From NCBI RefSeq assembly GCF_004345605.1, contig NZ_SLVY01000009.1, positions 163,276-227,275 of the forward strand: a stretch of 64,000 nt of DNA. The letters are read 5' to 3'. This DNA is from Rhodococcus sp. SMB37 (GTDB lineage Bacteria > Actinomycetota > Actinomycetes > Mycobacteriales > Mycobacteriaceae). The notes under the pieces were generated by a model, which was given only the letters and a program-made list of their open reading frames with translations, had not been told where the DNA came from and did no database searches. The translations under genes and the position numbers were made by a program. This document shows, in pieces, positions 10,001-17,242 of the stretch (the first letter of the stretch is position 1; every line of letters starts with the position of its first letter).

Positions 10001-12745
10001 CACGGTGTTGATCATGAAGTTGATCGGCTTCGCGAGGATGCTCCGAAGCCCATCCCAGACTGTCCTGATTCCACCGACTACGGTCCCGAAGAAGTCTCCG
10101 ACCGACTGCAGCGCAGACTTCATCCCATCCCACGCCGGTTTGATGACGTTGTCGATCACCCACCGGATCGCGTCCCCGATCCCGGTCCAGACCGGGGTGA
10201 TGACGTTGTGCCACAACCACGTCGCGGCATCACCGATCGCGAACATCCCAGCCTTGATGCCGTCGAACACCGGCATGATCAGGTTGGTCCAGACGAACGA
10301 GATCGTGGAGGCGATGCCGTTCCACACCGGCATGATGACGTTGTTCCACAGCCAGTTCGCCGCCACGCCGATGGCGTCCATCCCGGCACGGAACGCCGTG
10401 AAGATGACGTTGATGACCGTGTTCCACACGGTGGAGATGATCGACCCGATCCCGTTGAACGCGGGAGCGATCACCGAGTTCCACAGGAACATGATGATCG
10501 GGATCAAGACTCCGGTGATCATCGTGTGCCAGAAGTTGAAGATCGGCGATATGACGTTGTTCCACACCGCCGAGATGACCGCGCCGATGGTGTCGAACAC
10601 CGTGGTCACGACCCCGACAAGCGCGTTGAACGCTCCGACCAGGAACGTGGAGACGAAGTCCCAGATGCTCTGCAGGATCGGGGAGATGAAGTCCCACGCC
10701 GCCTGGAACGCGCCCTTGATCGTCTCCCACGAGGAGGACAGGAAGTCGACGAAGCCCTGCCATATCTGCTGGCCCAGCTCCGTCTTGGTGAAGAACAGGA
10801 CGAGGCCGGCCACCAGCGCGGCGATCGCGATGACGATCAGGGTGATCGGGTTGGCGGAGATCGCGGCATTGAACGCCCACTGCGCGGCTGTGGCGATCCC
10901 GGTCGCGGCGGCACCAGCGAGCTGCGCGCCACGCATCACACCGGACGCGATCGCAGCCGCACCCATGGCGAGACGGTTGGCTGCGATAGACGCTGTGCTC
11001 GCCCCGGTCGCCGCGGTCTGGATACCGAGGGCGATGGAGTTGAGCGCGGATGCTGTCCGGACGGCAGCGTAGGCACCGACAAGTCCGAGGAGGGCACCGC
11101 CGAGAATCTTGGCGACGTCCTGGTTCTCCTGGAAGTACCCGACCACCGCCAACAGGGCGTCCGTCAGTTCCCCCTTGATCTGACGGGTGAGCTTCTCCAG
11201 TGCCACACCGGGCCCGGACTGGAGGGTGTCCCCCATCTCCTGCGCACGCCCGGACACATCACCGAGAGCAGAGTCCGCGTTGGACAGGCCCGCGAGGAAG
11301 TTGGGAATCTTCGTCTTGTCGAGGTCCTCCAGCGGCGTACCGAACAACGCGGTCGCCGCTGCTGCCTGCGCCGCCGGGTCCTCGATCCCCTGCAGACCAC
11401 CGACGATCTTCTGGAAGGCTTCCTGCGCGGTGTCTCCACCTGCCAGCAGAGCGTTAGCCATGTCGGAGGCGACGAAGCCCATACCCTCCAGCGCTTCCAT
11501 GGCCCCGGTGTCCCCGAGGTCGGTAGCGCGGATGCCGAACTCCTTGAGCGCGTCCCCGGCCTTGTCCATGCCGATGGCGCCGTTCTGCGACGCATTGACG
11601 ATCATGCCCATGGCCTCGGTGCCGTCGAACCCGAGGGACTGGAAGTACGTGGCGTACTCGTCCATGACCGGGAAGATCTCGTCCCGCGCCATCGCCGGAA
11701 CGCCCTGCATCGCGGCAGTGATCAGATCGAAAGCCTCGGCCCCGTCCTTCGCCAGGCCGTTGCGAATCATCATGTTCGCCGTCTGCGCGGACTGCCCGAC
11801 GTCGACCTCGAATGCCTTCGACAGACCGAGCGCGGACTCCGTGAGACCAGCGATCTCCTGCTCGGACATGTCCGTCATGTTTCCGAGGGAGGACACGACG
11901 CCACCGATGGCGTCGTTGACGCCTTCCATCGACTCGCCGTACCCGTCACGGAACAGACCACCCGCGATCCGGCCGGCCTTCGCGGCCTCCTCCGGGTCCA
12001 TGTTGAGCTGGGCGGCGAGCTTGTTGTTCATCTCCTTGCCCTCGATGGCGCCCATCGCGATGTCCATCGCGCCACCGATCGCGACGAGCCCGCCCGCCAC
12101 CCCGGCGAGTTTGCCGACGAGGCCGTCCCCGGCGGCACCGAACCGGTCGAACGCGGAGGCAGCCTGGTCCGTCTCGTCGTCGATCTCACCGACGCCCTGC
12201 TCGACGTCCCGGATCTGCCGGAGCAGACGCTCCAGCGAGGCAGCATCGAGCTGCCCCAGGGAGCGTTCTGCCTGGGAGGCGCCGGCGCCGATCTCGTTGC
12301 CGATGTTCTGCCCGGCCCGGTTCACTTCCTGGGTCAGGGCCTGGAGCTGCCAACGGTCCAGCTGCTGGAGGTGATCCATCGCGTCATCGGCCCCGGCGGC
12401 GATCCGCTGAATGGCGGTGGCGTCGATCCGGGACATCGCCGTGTTCGCCGATCGTGCTGCCCGGGTAGCGGTGTCGCCGACCTGCTGGGTGGCCTGGTTC
12501 ATCGAGTTCGTCGACTGCTGCGCTGCTTGCTGGGCCTGTTGCGCGGCCTGTTGCGCTGCTTGTGCGACCTGGTTGAAGCCGGATGTGTCGATTCCGCTGA
12601 TGGCGCCCTCGACCTGCGTCATGCTGGACCGGACGGTGCTGAGGACCCCGGACATGGCGGACTGCACAGCCTGGGTGATCTCGGTGGAGAGATCCCCGGC
12701 ATCGATGGTGATGCCGATTCCGATGGAGCCGCTGGGTGCCGTCAC
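7043..12745 (-). CDS. Tape measure protein with NlpC/P60-like domain
   Basis: At 1,900 residues (GTG 12745) this is the longest gene in the window. Residues 1-110 are Gln/Ala-rich helix. About 400-520 resemble the TP901-type tape measure core. About 630-930 contain hydrophobic and Trp-rich helical repeats (WNNVI.P.W). About 1075-1150 hold YQWAGPSG, FDCSGY and GGGHTAG, an NlpC/P60-like layout with Cys near 1088 and His near 1147, which could open peptidoglycan during DNA entry. About 1340-1450 contain three copies of a GDYDG...GIEED unit. At about 0.15 nm per residue (established rule) the tail would be near 285 nm. The P60 activity is inferred from motif only. Confidence 0.95.
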   Translation of the reverse strand: MTAPSGSIGIGITIDAGDLSTEITQAVQSAMSGVLSTVRSSMTQVEGAISGIDTSGFNQVAQAAQQAAQQAQQAAQQSTNSMNQATQQVGDTATRAARSANTAMSRIDATAIQRIAAGADDAMDHLQQLDRWQLQALTQEVNRAGQNIGNEIGAGASQAERSLGQLDAASLERLLRQIRDVEQGVGEIDDETDQAASAFDRFGAAGDGLVGKLAGVAGGLVAIGGAMDIAMGAIEGKEMNNKLAAQLNMDPEEAAKAGRIAGGLFRDGYGESMEGVNDAIGGVVSSLGNMTDMSEQEIAGLTESALGLSKAFEVDVGQSAQTANMMIRNGLAKDGAEAFDLITAAMQGVPAMARDEIFPVMDEYATYFQSLGFDGTEAMGMIVNASQNGAIGMDKAGDALKEFGIRATDLGDTGAMEALEGMGFVASDMANALLAGGDTAQEAFQKIVGGLQGIEDPAAQAAAATALFGTPLEDLDKTKIPNFLAGLSNADSALGDVSGRAQEMGDTLQSGPGVALEKLTRQIKGELTDALLAVVGYFQENQDVAKILGGALLGLVGAYAAVRTASALNSIALGIQTAATGASTASIAANRLAMGAAAIASGVMRGAQLAGAAATGIATAAQWAFNAAISANPITLIVIAIAALVAGLVLFFTKTELGQQIWQGFVDFLSSSWETIKGAFQAAWDFISPILQSIWDFVSTFLVGAFNALVGVVTTVFDTIGAVISAVWNNVISPIFNFWHTMITGVLIPIIMFLWNSVIAPAFNGIGSIISTVWNTVINVIFTAFRAGMDAIGVAANWLWNNVIMPVWNGIASTISFVWTNLIMPVFDGIKAGMFAIGDAATWLWHNVITPVWTGIGDAIRWVIDNVIKPAWDGMKSALQSVGDFFGTVVGGIRTVWDGLRSILAKPINFMINTVYRDGIQKAWNAIAGFIPNLEPAPDIAPIPEHATGGPIRGPGTGTSDDVLMWGSNGEHMVTAKEVMRAGGHNVLYAIRDMIARGIPFEWDGGRVVSKVGENNMSRYGAAVQRQGFGNVNPEGLFDALLPGYKDGGAIVLEPWMLQLAEGHKFAQSQSGKPYQWAGPSGLGSSFDCSGYMASIAAAILGGNVWQRYWYTGSFGRGQGPGGPQGFVPGVDAGFSIGVTDDPGGPGGGHTAGVLGAVPGMFPVTRVESSGSGGVQYGAGPDVMSFLGQYHLPIGANGFFQPGIGGTVGPSPDEQRSFLVDKVHDVLTSITDPIKGLFASKVGTPPPEWYAVPPKFLDGGVDAITDGAAVVIDGLGGLLSSAWSSAKSIGGNVLDALNPFDSGGMARGIGFMPKNIIAPERVLSPEQTKLFEILVTSLQALSKGDYDGGLSRVGIEEDSAIVDAALTMQEVATSVDALVNKGDYDGTMARFGIEEDHGIVDAVLSVREVAASIDTLVRDGDYDGTMARFGIQEDHPVIDAVLDVRDAVVALDENAVKVATDTIEALGNSASKVAVDLIEALGPSPREKIEQVSPDLMNFLDDLREEFNEQGELISSTESQARRSQSSHAQVLAEQYRQLEDQVLDVSNRLSSGVLGPVVQTAMQSALGVVNKALVAATEDVTAAQGETTEAVKGIDTAGDDPEPPFGAPGSAFDLAAELSDMVVSVANTASDALMQVGMDIAKAALEQQKSEVDNPRGVLGDEDNSGGTLIDTIVRLTGVEIQIRDTIYAVAEDVKAFRGDQFQTFDETGQLLSDTASMLERSASSTDMVLAEQNRINRELMKSVMRYLMVNVLLPVLSALLTALITIAVTLVAAAIGAMIAGPIGLAIGAALGAVVGLALSAVAAGVIGSVGLGAAAAIDSFDEGGVANGIGIMPKNTIAPERVLSPRQTASFDRLVDLLDARGIGGGGNKSVHVGSVNVHGTQAAEKSADHLLSLLNS

Positions 12746-12775
12746 ACGGTCAGGCTAGAGAGCGGCGGTGCAGCG

Positions 12776-12982
12776 CTATTTCTTCTGAATACCTGCAGCC
12801 GCAACCGTCTTGACGACCTCCAGAGCAGCGCCGGAAGGCATACCGCCCTGAGTCAGGCCACGGTAGACACCGGCGAGCATGGTGCCGAGGGTGATGCCAC
12901 CGGCCAGCACCGTCGCCCGGTCCGCTGTCTCATCGGAGACGATCGAGGAGATCATCTTGCCGAGGTCGTCCTCGGCGCTCAT
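12776..12982 (-). CDS. Tail chaperone partner, separate small gene
   Basis: The 68-residue product starts at ATG 12982, overlapping the stop of the chaperone gene by 4 nt, and lies just before the tape measure. This is the slot normally filled by the frameshift extension of the tail chaperone. It is in the -1 frame relative to that gene, but a TGA in that frame 19-21 nt before its ATG leaves almost no room for a slip, so separate translation is more likely. It has a Gly/Ala-rich hydrophobic middle (VLAGGITLGTMLAGVYRGL). Confidence 0.65.
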   Translation of the reverse strand: MSAEDDLGKMISSIVSDETADRATVLAGGITLGTMLAGVYRGLTQGGMPSGAALEVVKTVAAAGIQKK

Positions 12983-13446
12983 GACTCCACCGACTTGAGT
13001 TCATCACGGCCCAACAGGGCGATCTCGCGCATCATCTCACCGAGAGTAGCCGGGGTGAACGACGCATCGTCAGGGTCCATCAGCCGCTCGTACATGTGCT
13101 CGTGAGACTCTTCCGACATGTGGTTGCGAATGAACAACCCCACGAGGTCGTTCTGCAGCTTCTGCGGGACGTACTTGCCGGCGGCCAATGCGAATCCGGC
13201 GAGGGCTTGCTCGGTCGGCTTACGGACTTCCCAGTCCTCACCGTAGAAGTCGGTGAGGAGCTCGTGCGCCCACGGTTCCTTCTCCGCGACCGCCACAGCA
13301 GAGGCAGCGGGAGCAACCTCCCCGGACTCGTCGAGGTCGATCACCTCAGGAGCGTCGGACTTCTCCAGCCCGAGCTTGCGCTTACGTTCGGCGAGATCCG
13401 CCTCGTCGCGGGCGATCTTGGCGGGGTCGTCAGAAAATGCAGTCAT
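12979..13446 (-). CDS. Tail assembly chaperone (G type)
   Basis: ATG 13446 (MTAFSDD) is chosen as the start; the frame is open upstream but with no supporting signal. The 155-residue protein sits two genes before the tape measure. It has an acidic linker and a C-terminal helical domain, WEVRKPTEQALAGFALAAGK...LFIRNHMSEESHEHMYERLMDPDDASFTPATLGEMMREIALLG. In the family it binds the tape measure and recruits tail-tube subunits. It is a paralogue of the gene at 358-1016. Confidence 0.8.
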   Translation of the reverse strand: MTAFSDDPAKIARDEADLAERKRKLGLEKSDAPEVIDLDESGEVAPAASAVAVAEKEPWAHELLTDFYGEDWEVRKPTEQALAGFALAAGKYVPQKLQNDLVGLFIRNHMSEESHEHMYERLMDPDDASFTPATLGEMMREIALLGRDELKSVES

Positions 13447-13509
13447 GGAGGCCGTCCTTGGTAGTGCCAGCAGGTAACACCGGCAGGCTAGAGACGGACC
13501 GTGCACCGA

Positions 13510-13923
13510 TCAGGCGAGTCCATCGGCGCGCAGCACCTGCTCGACCGCGTTACGCAAGAACGGACGCGGCCTAGTCCCCGGATGATTCACCGACCGGACG
13601 AACACAGGCTGACCGTTGCTGCCGGGGAACTTCAAGTACTGCCCGTTACGCGCCCGGATCACGTGCGGACGTGTCCCGTCATGCACCGCCGCCGCATAGT
13701 CCGCGGTCGCCGTAACACCAGTCGTCACGCGGAAGGGCCCGGAGAACACGATCGGGTCCTCCTGGATGGAGCGGCCCAGGAACCCGGTGCGGACCGGGAC
13801 GTTCGTCTTGGCCTGCGCCGAGATCCGGCGCGTGAGGGACGCGGCCTTGCGAGCCAGGATCGGCTGGACCTGCTGACCCAGCCGCCCCTGGTCGAGGTGA
13901 AGCTCGTAGCGTGCGTCAGCCAA
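13510..13923 (-). CDS. HK97 gp10-like tail completion / neck protein
   Basis: The 137-residue protein begins at TTG 13923, overlapping the upstream stop by 8 nt. The pattern AKTNVPVRTGFLGRSI...YAAAVHDGTRPHVIRA...PRPFLRNAV is typical of the HK97 gp10-like family, which joins the tail terminator region to the head. It lies in the connector cluster before the tail chaperone. Confidence 0.85.
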   Translation of the reverse strand: MADARYELHLDQGRLGQQVQPILARKAASLTRRISAQAKTNVPVRTGFLGRSIQEDPIVFSGPFRVTTGVTATADYAAAVHDGTRPHVIRARNGQYLKFPGSNGQPVFVRSVNHPGTRPRPFLRNAVEQVLRADGLA

Positions 13924-14242
13924 CGGTCTGACCGTGGTCGGCGTACCACAATTCGATCAGCTCATCGCGGCTGTGCTCATCGGTGAAGGGCACTTCCTGG
14001 AAGGTCAGGAACTTCGCCCAGGTGTCTCGGCTTTCGTTGCGTCCAGGCACGTCGATCTCCTCCACCACGGCAGCTGCCTTCGGGGCTGGCTGCGACTCGA
14101 CCGCGTCGTCGGCGACCACGCGGATGAACCCCTTGGAGATCAGTTTGTCGACGAACTCGGTCCGGGTGACCGTGCGCCGGGCGCCGGTCCCCAGGAACGT
14201 CGACGGGGTGATCGTGCCCTCGACAGTGATGCGCTGTGCCAT
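13916..14242 (-). CDS. Connector-cluster protein with HeH/SAP-like C-terminus
   Basis: ATG 14242 is preceded by GGAGGA. The 108-residue product has a beta-rich N-terminus, an Ala/Pro linker, and a C-terminal helical stretch (WAKFLTFQEVPFTDEHSRDELIELWYADHG) that looks like a small helix-extended-helix fold. Position suggests a head-tail joining or DNA-contact role. The family is not recognised with certainty. Confidence 0.6.
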   Translation of the reverse strand: MAQRITVEGTITPSTFLGTGARRTVTRTEFVDKLISKGFIRVVADDAVESQPAPKAAAVVEEIDVPGRNESRDTWAKFLTFQEVPFTDEHSRDELIELWYADHGQTVG

Positions 14243-14243
14243 A

Positions 14244-14774
14244 TCAGACTCCTCCGTTCAATTGGACGTAGCCGGTGCCGATGTACGCCACCACGCCACC
14301 TTCTGGCCCGTAGGGCACGATCGAGTCGATCGCAGTGTTCAACCCGCATTCGGACTGCATGATCTTCGACATGGCCCGACACAAGGCGAGGTCGATCCGC
14401 CACGAGTCGTCGATGCCGATCTCCGCCTCGGTCGCGTAGTCATCCCACGACGGCTCCAACTCGACCACTGCGCAGCGTCCGACGCCGACCTCGATCGCGA
14501 CCGCAGACGGCAGCCCGCACGGAGCCGGACCGACGAACGGGGCCGGGAATGCCTGTGTCCGGTATCGGCGGACGAGACGCACCCACAGGAACGGCTCACC
14601 GCAGTTGTCGCCACCTTCGGCGTGTGCGTTCCACGCTGAGAGTGGGATCGCGTCCCCGGCGAACACCCGGACGTGCTCGGTACCGCCGCCGAGCGGCGGA
14701 TACTCCGAGCCCGGGGCGAATGCTTCCCGAAGCGCGGTGATCAGCGCGTTGATGACACAGTCGACGTCGTTCAT
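14244..14774 (-). CDS. Head-tail connector protein
   Basis: ATG 14774 overlaps the previous stop (ATGA), so it is preferred to the upstream in-frame start at 14825. The 176-residue protein starts with MNDVDCVINALITALRE and has several scattered cysteines. It lies between the adaptor and the gp10-like protein, the usual place of a stopper or tail terminator. The assignment is mostly positional. Confidence 0.65.
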   Translation of the reverse strand: MNDVDCVINALITALREAFAPGSEYPPLGGGTEHVRVFAGDAIPLSAWNAHAEGGDNCGEPFLWVRLVRRYRTQAFPAPFVGPAPCGLPSAVAIEVGVGRCAVVELEPSWDDYATEAEIGIDDSWRIDLALCRAMSKIMQSECGLNTAIDSIVPYGPEGGVVAYIGTGYVQLNGGV

Positions 14775-15496
14775 CGCACCGTCGGCCTTTGCTGTAGCGC
14801 GGTCGGATTGACTGCGGCGAGCCACAGGTCGATCTCCGAGAGACCGGTCTTACCGGAGGCGTAAATATCTTGCGGGTCCACCATCTGGTAGCTGACGTTG
14901 TTTCGCGTCATCGACTGCACACGCCGCGGCAGCCGGCACTTACCACCGGAACACGCTGCGAGGAACTCCTTCGTCAGCAACCCGACGAGCACCCCCACCC
15001 CGGCGGGTACGGGCACGCCACGTGTGTAGGTGACCGACCACGTGCCATCACTCCCTGACGGGGCGCTCAAGTCTTGGTTGGGCCAGTCCGGGCCGTCGAC
15101 GCGGTACAACCGATCACCCTCGAGCCGGTACGCAGCCTCGTCGAGGGTGACCCCAGCGACCGTGACCGAGAGGATCTCACCGACCGGTCCGGGCAGGTGC
15201 ACGACCCGCGGTCCGGACGCGGTGCAGGAGCCGGGGCAGTTGCAGGTGATGTTGCGCCACTGCCCGTCGTCGAACACCGGGAACCAGCCAGGACCATAGG
15301 TGCCGCTGGTCGTTGAGCATGCCTGCGGGCACGGACGTGCGATCACCGGGCACTGCCCGAACTGTCGGCCGGACAGCGCCCAGAGCACCGACACGGCGAG
15401 GTCCTCAGCGAGTCGTTGCTTCACGCGCTCCTCGGGGGTCGCTGCCTCGGGGAGGCAGGACCGGTCGATGGGCCAGGTGCAGGACATGGTGGTCAC
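14771..15496 (-). CDS. Head-to-tail adaptor, Cys-rich
   Basis: The start is GTG 15496 or ATG 15487; neither has a strong ribosome-binding site. The 241-residue product begins with a helical segment (EERVKQRLAEDLAVSVLWALSGRQFG) and is followed by about 13 cysteines (CPVIARPCPQAC, CNCPGSCTASG). Similar Cys-rich adaptors occur in actinophage connector clusters. It is the first minus-strand gene after the cargo segment. Confidence 0.7.
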   Translation of the reverse strand: MTTMSCTWPIDRSCLPEAATPEERVKQRLAEDLAVSVLWALSGRQFGQCPVIARPCPQACSTTSGTYGPGWFPVFDDGQWRNITCNCPGSCTASGPRVVHLPGPVGEILSVTVAGVTLDEAAYRLEGDRLYRVDGPDWPNQDLSAPSGSDGTWSVTYTRGVPVPAGVGVLVGLLTKEFLAACSGGKCRLPRRVQSMTRNNVSYQMVDPQDIYASGKTGLSEIDLWLAAVNPTALQQRPTVR

Positions 15497-15580
15497 GGTA
15501 GAGATCCGCAGTGCAGACCATCTGGGTGTTACGGCAGGTCACGGAGTAACGGAAGATGCGACGGATGGGATGTTCCGGGC

Positions 15581-16222
15581 ATGACCAATCCTCAGCCTGA
15601 ATCGGGCAAGAAGAAGCGCTGGCCGCTCGTCCTCGGCGGCGTTGTGGCGGTGTTCGTCGGCCTCATTGTGCTCGGGTTGATCGTCGGCCCTCAAGAGGAG
15701 GAAGAGCCGGCACCTGCTGCGGCGGCCACAACGGAGGCCACGACTACGCAGGTGGAGCGCACCACCACGGCGCCGACCAGCACCAGCACATCAACAGCAG
15801 CGCCCACAACGACCACCGCAACCACAACCACGACCACCGAGGCTCCCCCGCCCCCCGCTACAACCACCGCGGTGGCAGCACCGGTCGCGCGCTTCACCGA
15901 TCCACGCTGCGCCCCCGCCGACCCCGGGATGATCGAGTGGATCAAGGCTGGCCTCACCGATTCGACCCTCATCCTCGACAACACGGCCGTGATCGACGAC
16001 GGCGGACTTCTGTTCATCGGTGCATCCACGGTGCGGCCGGATGGGAAGTTCGAGAACCGGTCGGATGTGTGGATCGTGCAGGACTCGATGCCGTTCTCGT
16101 CCACAGGTGGCGCACGCTCCACGACGTCGTGGCCGAAGGCGAGCGACGTTCTGGGGATCTCTCCGGGAGATGAGCGGGTCCAGGCTGTGGATTCGTGTGT
16201 CGTAGAGCTCTCTCGCGGTTGA
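15581..16222 (+). CDS. Thr-rich single-pass membrane protein (cargo gene)
   Basis: This plus-strand gene lies within the minus-strand late region, so it is probably expressed in the lysogen. ATG 15581 gives 213 residues: a short basic N-terminus, one membrane helix (about 16-36, LVLGGVVAVFVGLIVLGLIV), a Thr/Ala/Pro-rich linker (about 45-105) and a globular outer domain with two cysteines. The layout suggests a surface-anchored extracellular domain, as in exclusion or lysogenic-conversion proteins. Function is not known. Confidence 0.75.
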   Translation: MTNPQPESGKKKRWPLVLGGVVAVFVGLIVLGLIVGPQEEEEPAPAAAATTEATTTQVERTTTAPTSTSTSTAAPTTTTATTTTTTEAPPPPATTTAVAAPVARFTDPRCAPADPGMIEWIKAGLTDSTLILDNTAVIDDGGLLFIGASTVRPDGKFENRSDVWIVQDSMPFSSTGGARSTTSWPKASDVLGISPGDERVQAVDSCVVELSRG

Positions 16223-16244
16223 TTTTCCAACGCCCAATAGCAAG

Positions 16245-16275
16245 AGCGCCCCACCTCACGAAGAGGTGGGGCGCT
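16245..16275. terminator. Strong hairpin after the Thr-rich membrane protein
   Basis: A perfect 13-bp stem (16245-16257 with 16263-16275) closes a 5-nt ACGAA loop, 23 nt after the gene's stop. There is no clear U-tract. The first 28 nt recur identically at 18325-18352. Confidence 0.8.
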
Positions 16276-16400
16276 ACGCTTGATGCGCCCCAAACCTATT
16301 TTAATTAGGTCACAGTTGCAGTATGGTCTGGGATAGTCGCGCGCGCCCCCCTGTTTCGCGCGACCCTGTTCCACCGTTCACCCCCCGAGCGGTGAAACCC

Positions 16401-16441
16401 AGCCCCGCCGCCCCGTGACTTCATACCGGGACGGCGGGGCT
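16401..16441 (+). terminator. Hairpin terminator in cargo intergenic region
   Basis: AGCCCCGCCG at 16401-16410 pairs with CGGCGGGGCT at 16432-16441, with further pairing inside, and a short T-run follows. It lies in the 315-nt stretch 16223-16537, which otherwise holds only the hairpin above and an AT-rich patch (ATTTTAATTAGG near 16300). Confidence 0.65.
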
Positions 16442-16537
16442 TTCGAAATATCCAGACAGTAGGGGCATTTCATGTGACCATGAGCGTTGTCGGTCTGTGC
16501 GCCCGCAGGGGGATGCACAGACCGTCGCCACGAAACG

Positions 16538-16735
16538 ATGATCACCGAAGCAAACCGATCACATCGAAACAGACCAAAGGGTTTGATTGAGATTGTGACC
16601 CCAAAGCATTGGCGATGGACACGCGACGAGCCGCTGTTCGACGATTCCAAATCTCCACTCGGTGATGTGGTCATCCTGGTGGCAACAGGCATCACCATCG
16701 CATTGATGGTGCTTGCGTATTACCTGGCACGGTAG
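16538..16735 (+). CDS. Small C-terminal-anchored membrane protein
   Basis: The 65-residue frame from ATG 16538 has a basic N-terminal half and a C-terminal membrane helix (VVILVATGITIALMVLAYYLA). The frame is open upstream to 16487. No good ribosome-binding site is visible, so both the start and the gene are uncertain. Tail-anchored small proteins are frequent among prophage cargo genes. Confidence 0.45.
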   Translation: MITEANRSHRNRPKGLIEIVTPKHWRWTRDEPLFDDSKSPLGDVVILVATGITIALMVLAYYLAR

Positions 16736-16798
16736 ACCCATTGGCGCCGCAACAGCCATTGGACGGATCGGCCACTGCATCGATGCGGTAAGCGGCCG

Positions 16799-17161
16799 TC
16801 ACTCAGACCACTGCACCCCGAACCACCGCGGACCGACGTGCGGCGGCCGTTCAATCACGGCGTCGCACAAGCGGCACTGGTACGTGCGATGCCCCGTCGC
16901 GTCCGGCGTGCAGGTGCACGGCACCCATCCAACGAGGACACGGTTCGGCCCGAGCGGGTGCCCGTTCGGACACTCAGTCGGTGCGCGCTCGATCGACAAC
17001 ATTCCGTTATCGTCGCACGCGTGTTCGATTCGAGGTAGCGTTCCATGCGCGGGCCGGTGGGACTCTCCGGAGTCCGGGAAGCACCGGCCCGCACTCTTCA
17101 ACCCGGCGTGCTCGAGCATCCCCATGAACCGCAGCAATATCTGTACGTCCTCGGCATCCAT
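16799..17161 (-). CDS. Cys-rich zinc-ribbon-like protein
   Basis: The C-terminal part holds CPNGHPLGPNRVLVGWVPCTC and HRTYQCRLCDAV, a Cys/His spacing typical of a small zinc ribbon found in rhodococcal hypothetical proteins. The start may be 17161 (120 residues) or ATG 17002 (67 residues). The latter is plausible because a large inverted repeat (17049-17093) lies in the longer version's N-terminus. It is on the minus strand between plus-strand cargo genes. Confidence 0.6.
   Translation of the reverse strand: MDAEDVQILLRFMGMLEHAGLKSAGRCFPDSGESHRPAHGTLPRIEHACDDNGMLSIERAPTECPNGHPLGPNRVLVGWVPCTCTPDATGHRTYQCRLCDAVIERPPHVGPRWFGVQWSE
17049..17093. repeat. Nested inverted repeat (cruciform-like)
   Basis: GCGGGCCGGTG at 17049-17059 is a perfect 11-bp complement of CACCGGCCCGC at 17083-17093. 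Inside it, GGACT-CTCCGG-AGTCC forms a second stem. It may be a terminator between the zinc-ribbon gene and the RelA/SpoT gene, or a protein-binding site. Confidence 0.6.
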
Positions 17162-17229
17162 GTCTGGTTGGACGCAGCGCGCGGACGATCGGTTCCCCCT
17201 CTATCCCACACCACCCATCGCCTGGGATA

Positions 17230-17242
17230 TAGGCTGCGTCAG
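17230..17242 (+). promoter_or_regulatory. Probable leaderless promoter of the RelA/SpoT gene
   Basis: TAGGCT at 17230-17235 fits the actinobacterial -10 consensus TAnnnT, and the GTG start at 17242 falls 6 nt downstream, where transcription would begin. There is no Shine-Dalgarno sequence, as expected for a leaderless mRNA. No good -35 box is visible. Confidence 0.5.

Noticed and set aside
10208..13105. 965-codon open frame on the plus strand
   Set aside because: Antisense to the tape measure; HRRGD-type low-complexity composition and no family resemblance.
16378..16473. Minus-strand 31-codon frame beginning MKCPYC
   Set aside because: The Cys motif looked like a small zinc protein, but most of its codons lie inside a terminator hairpin (16401-16441).
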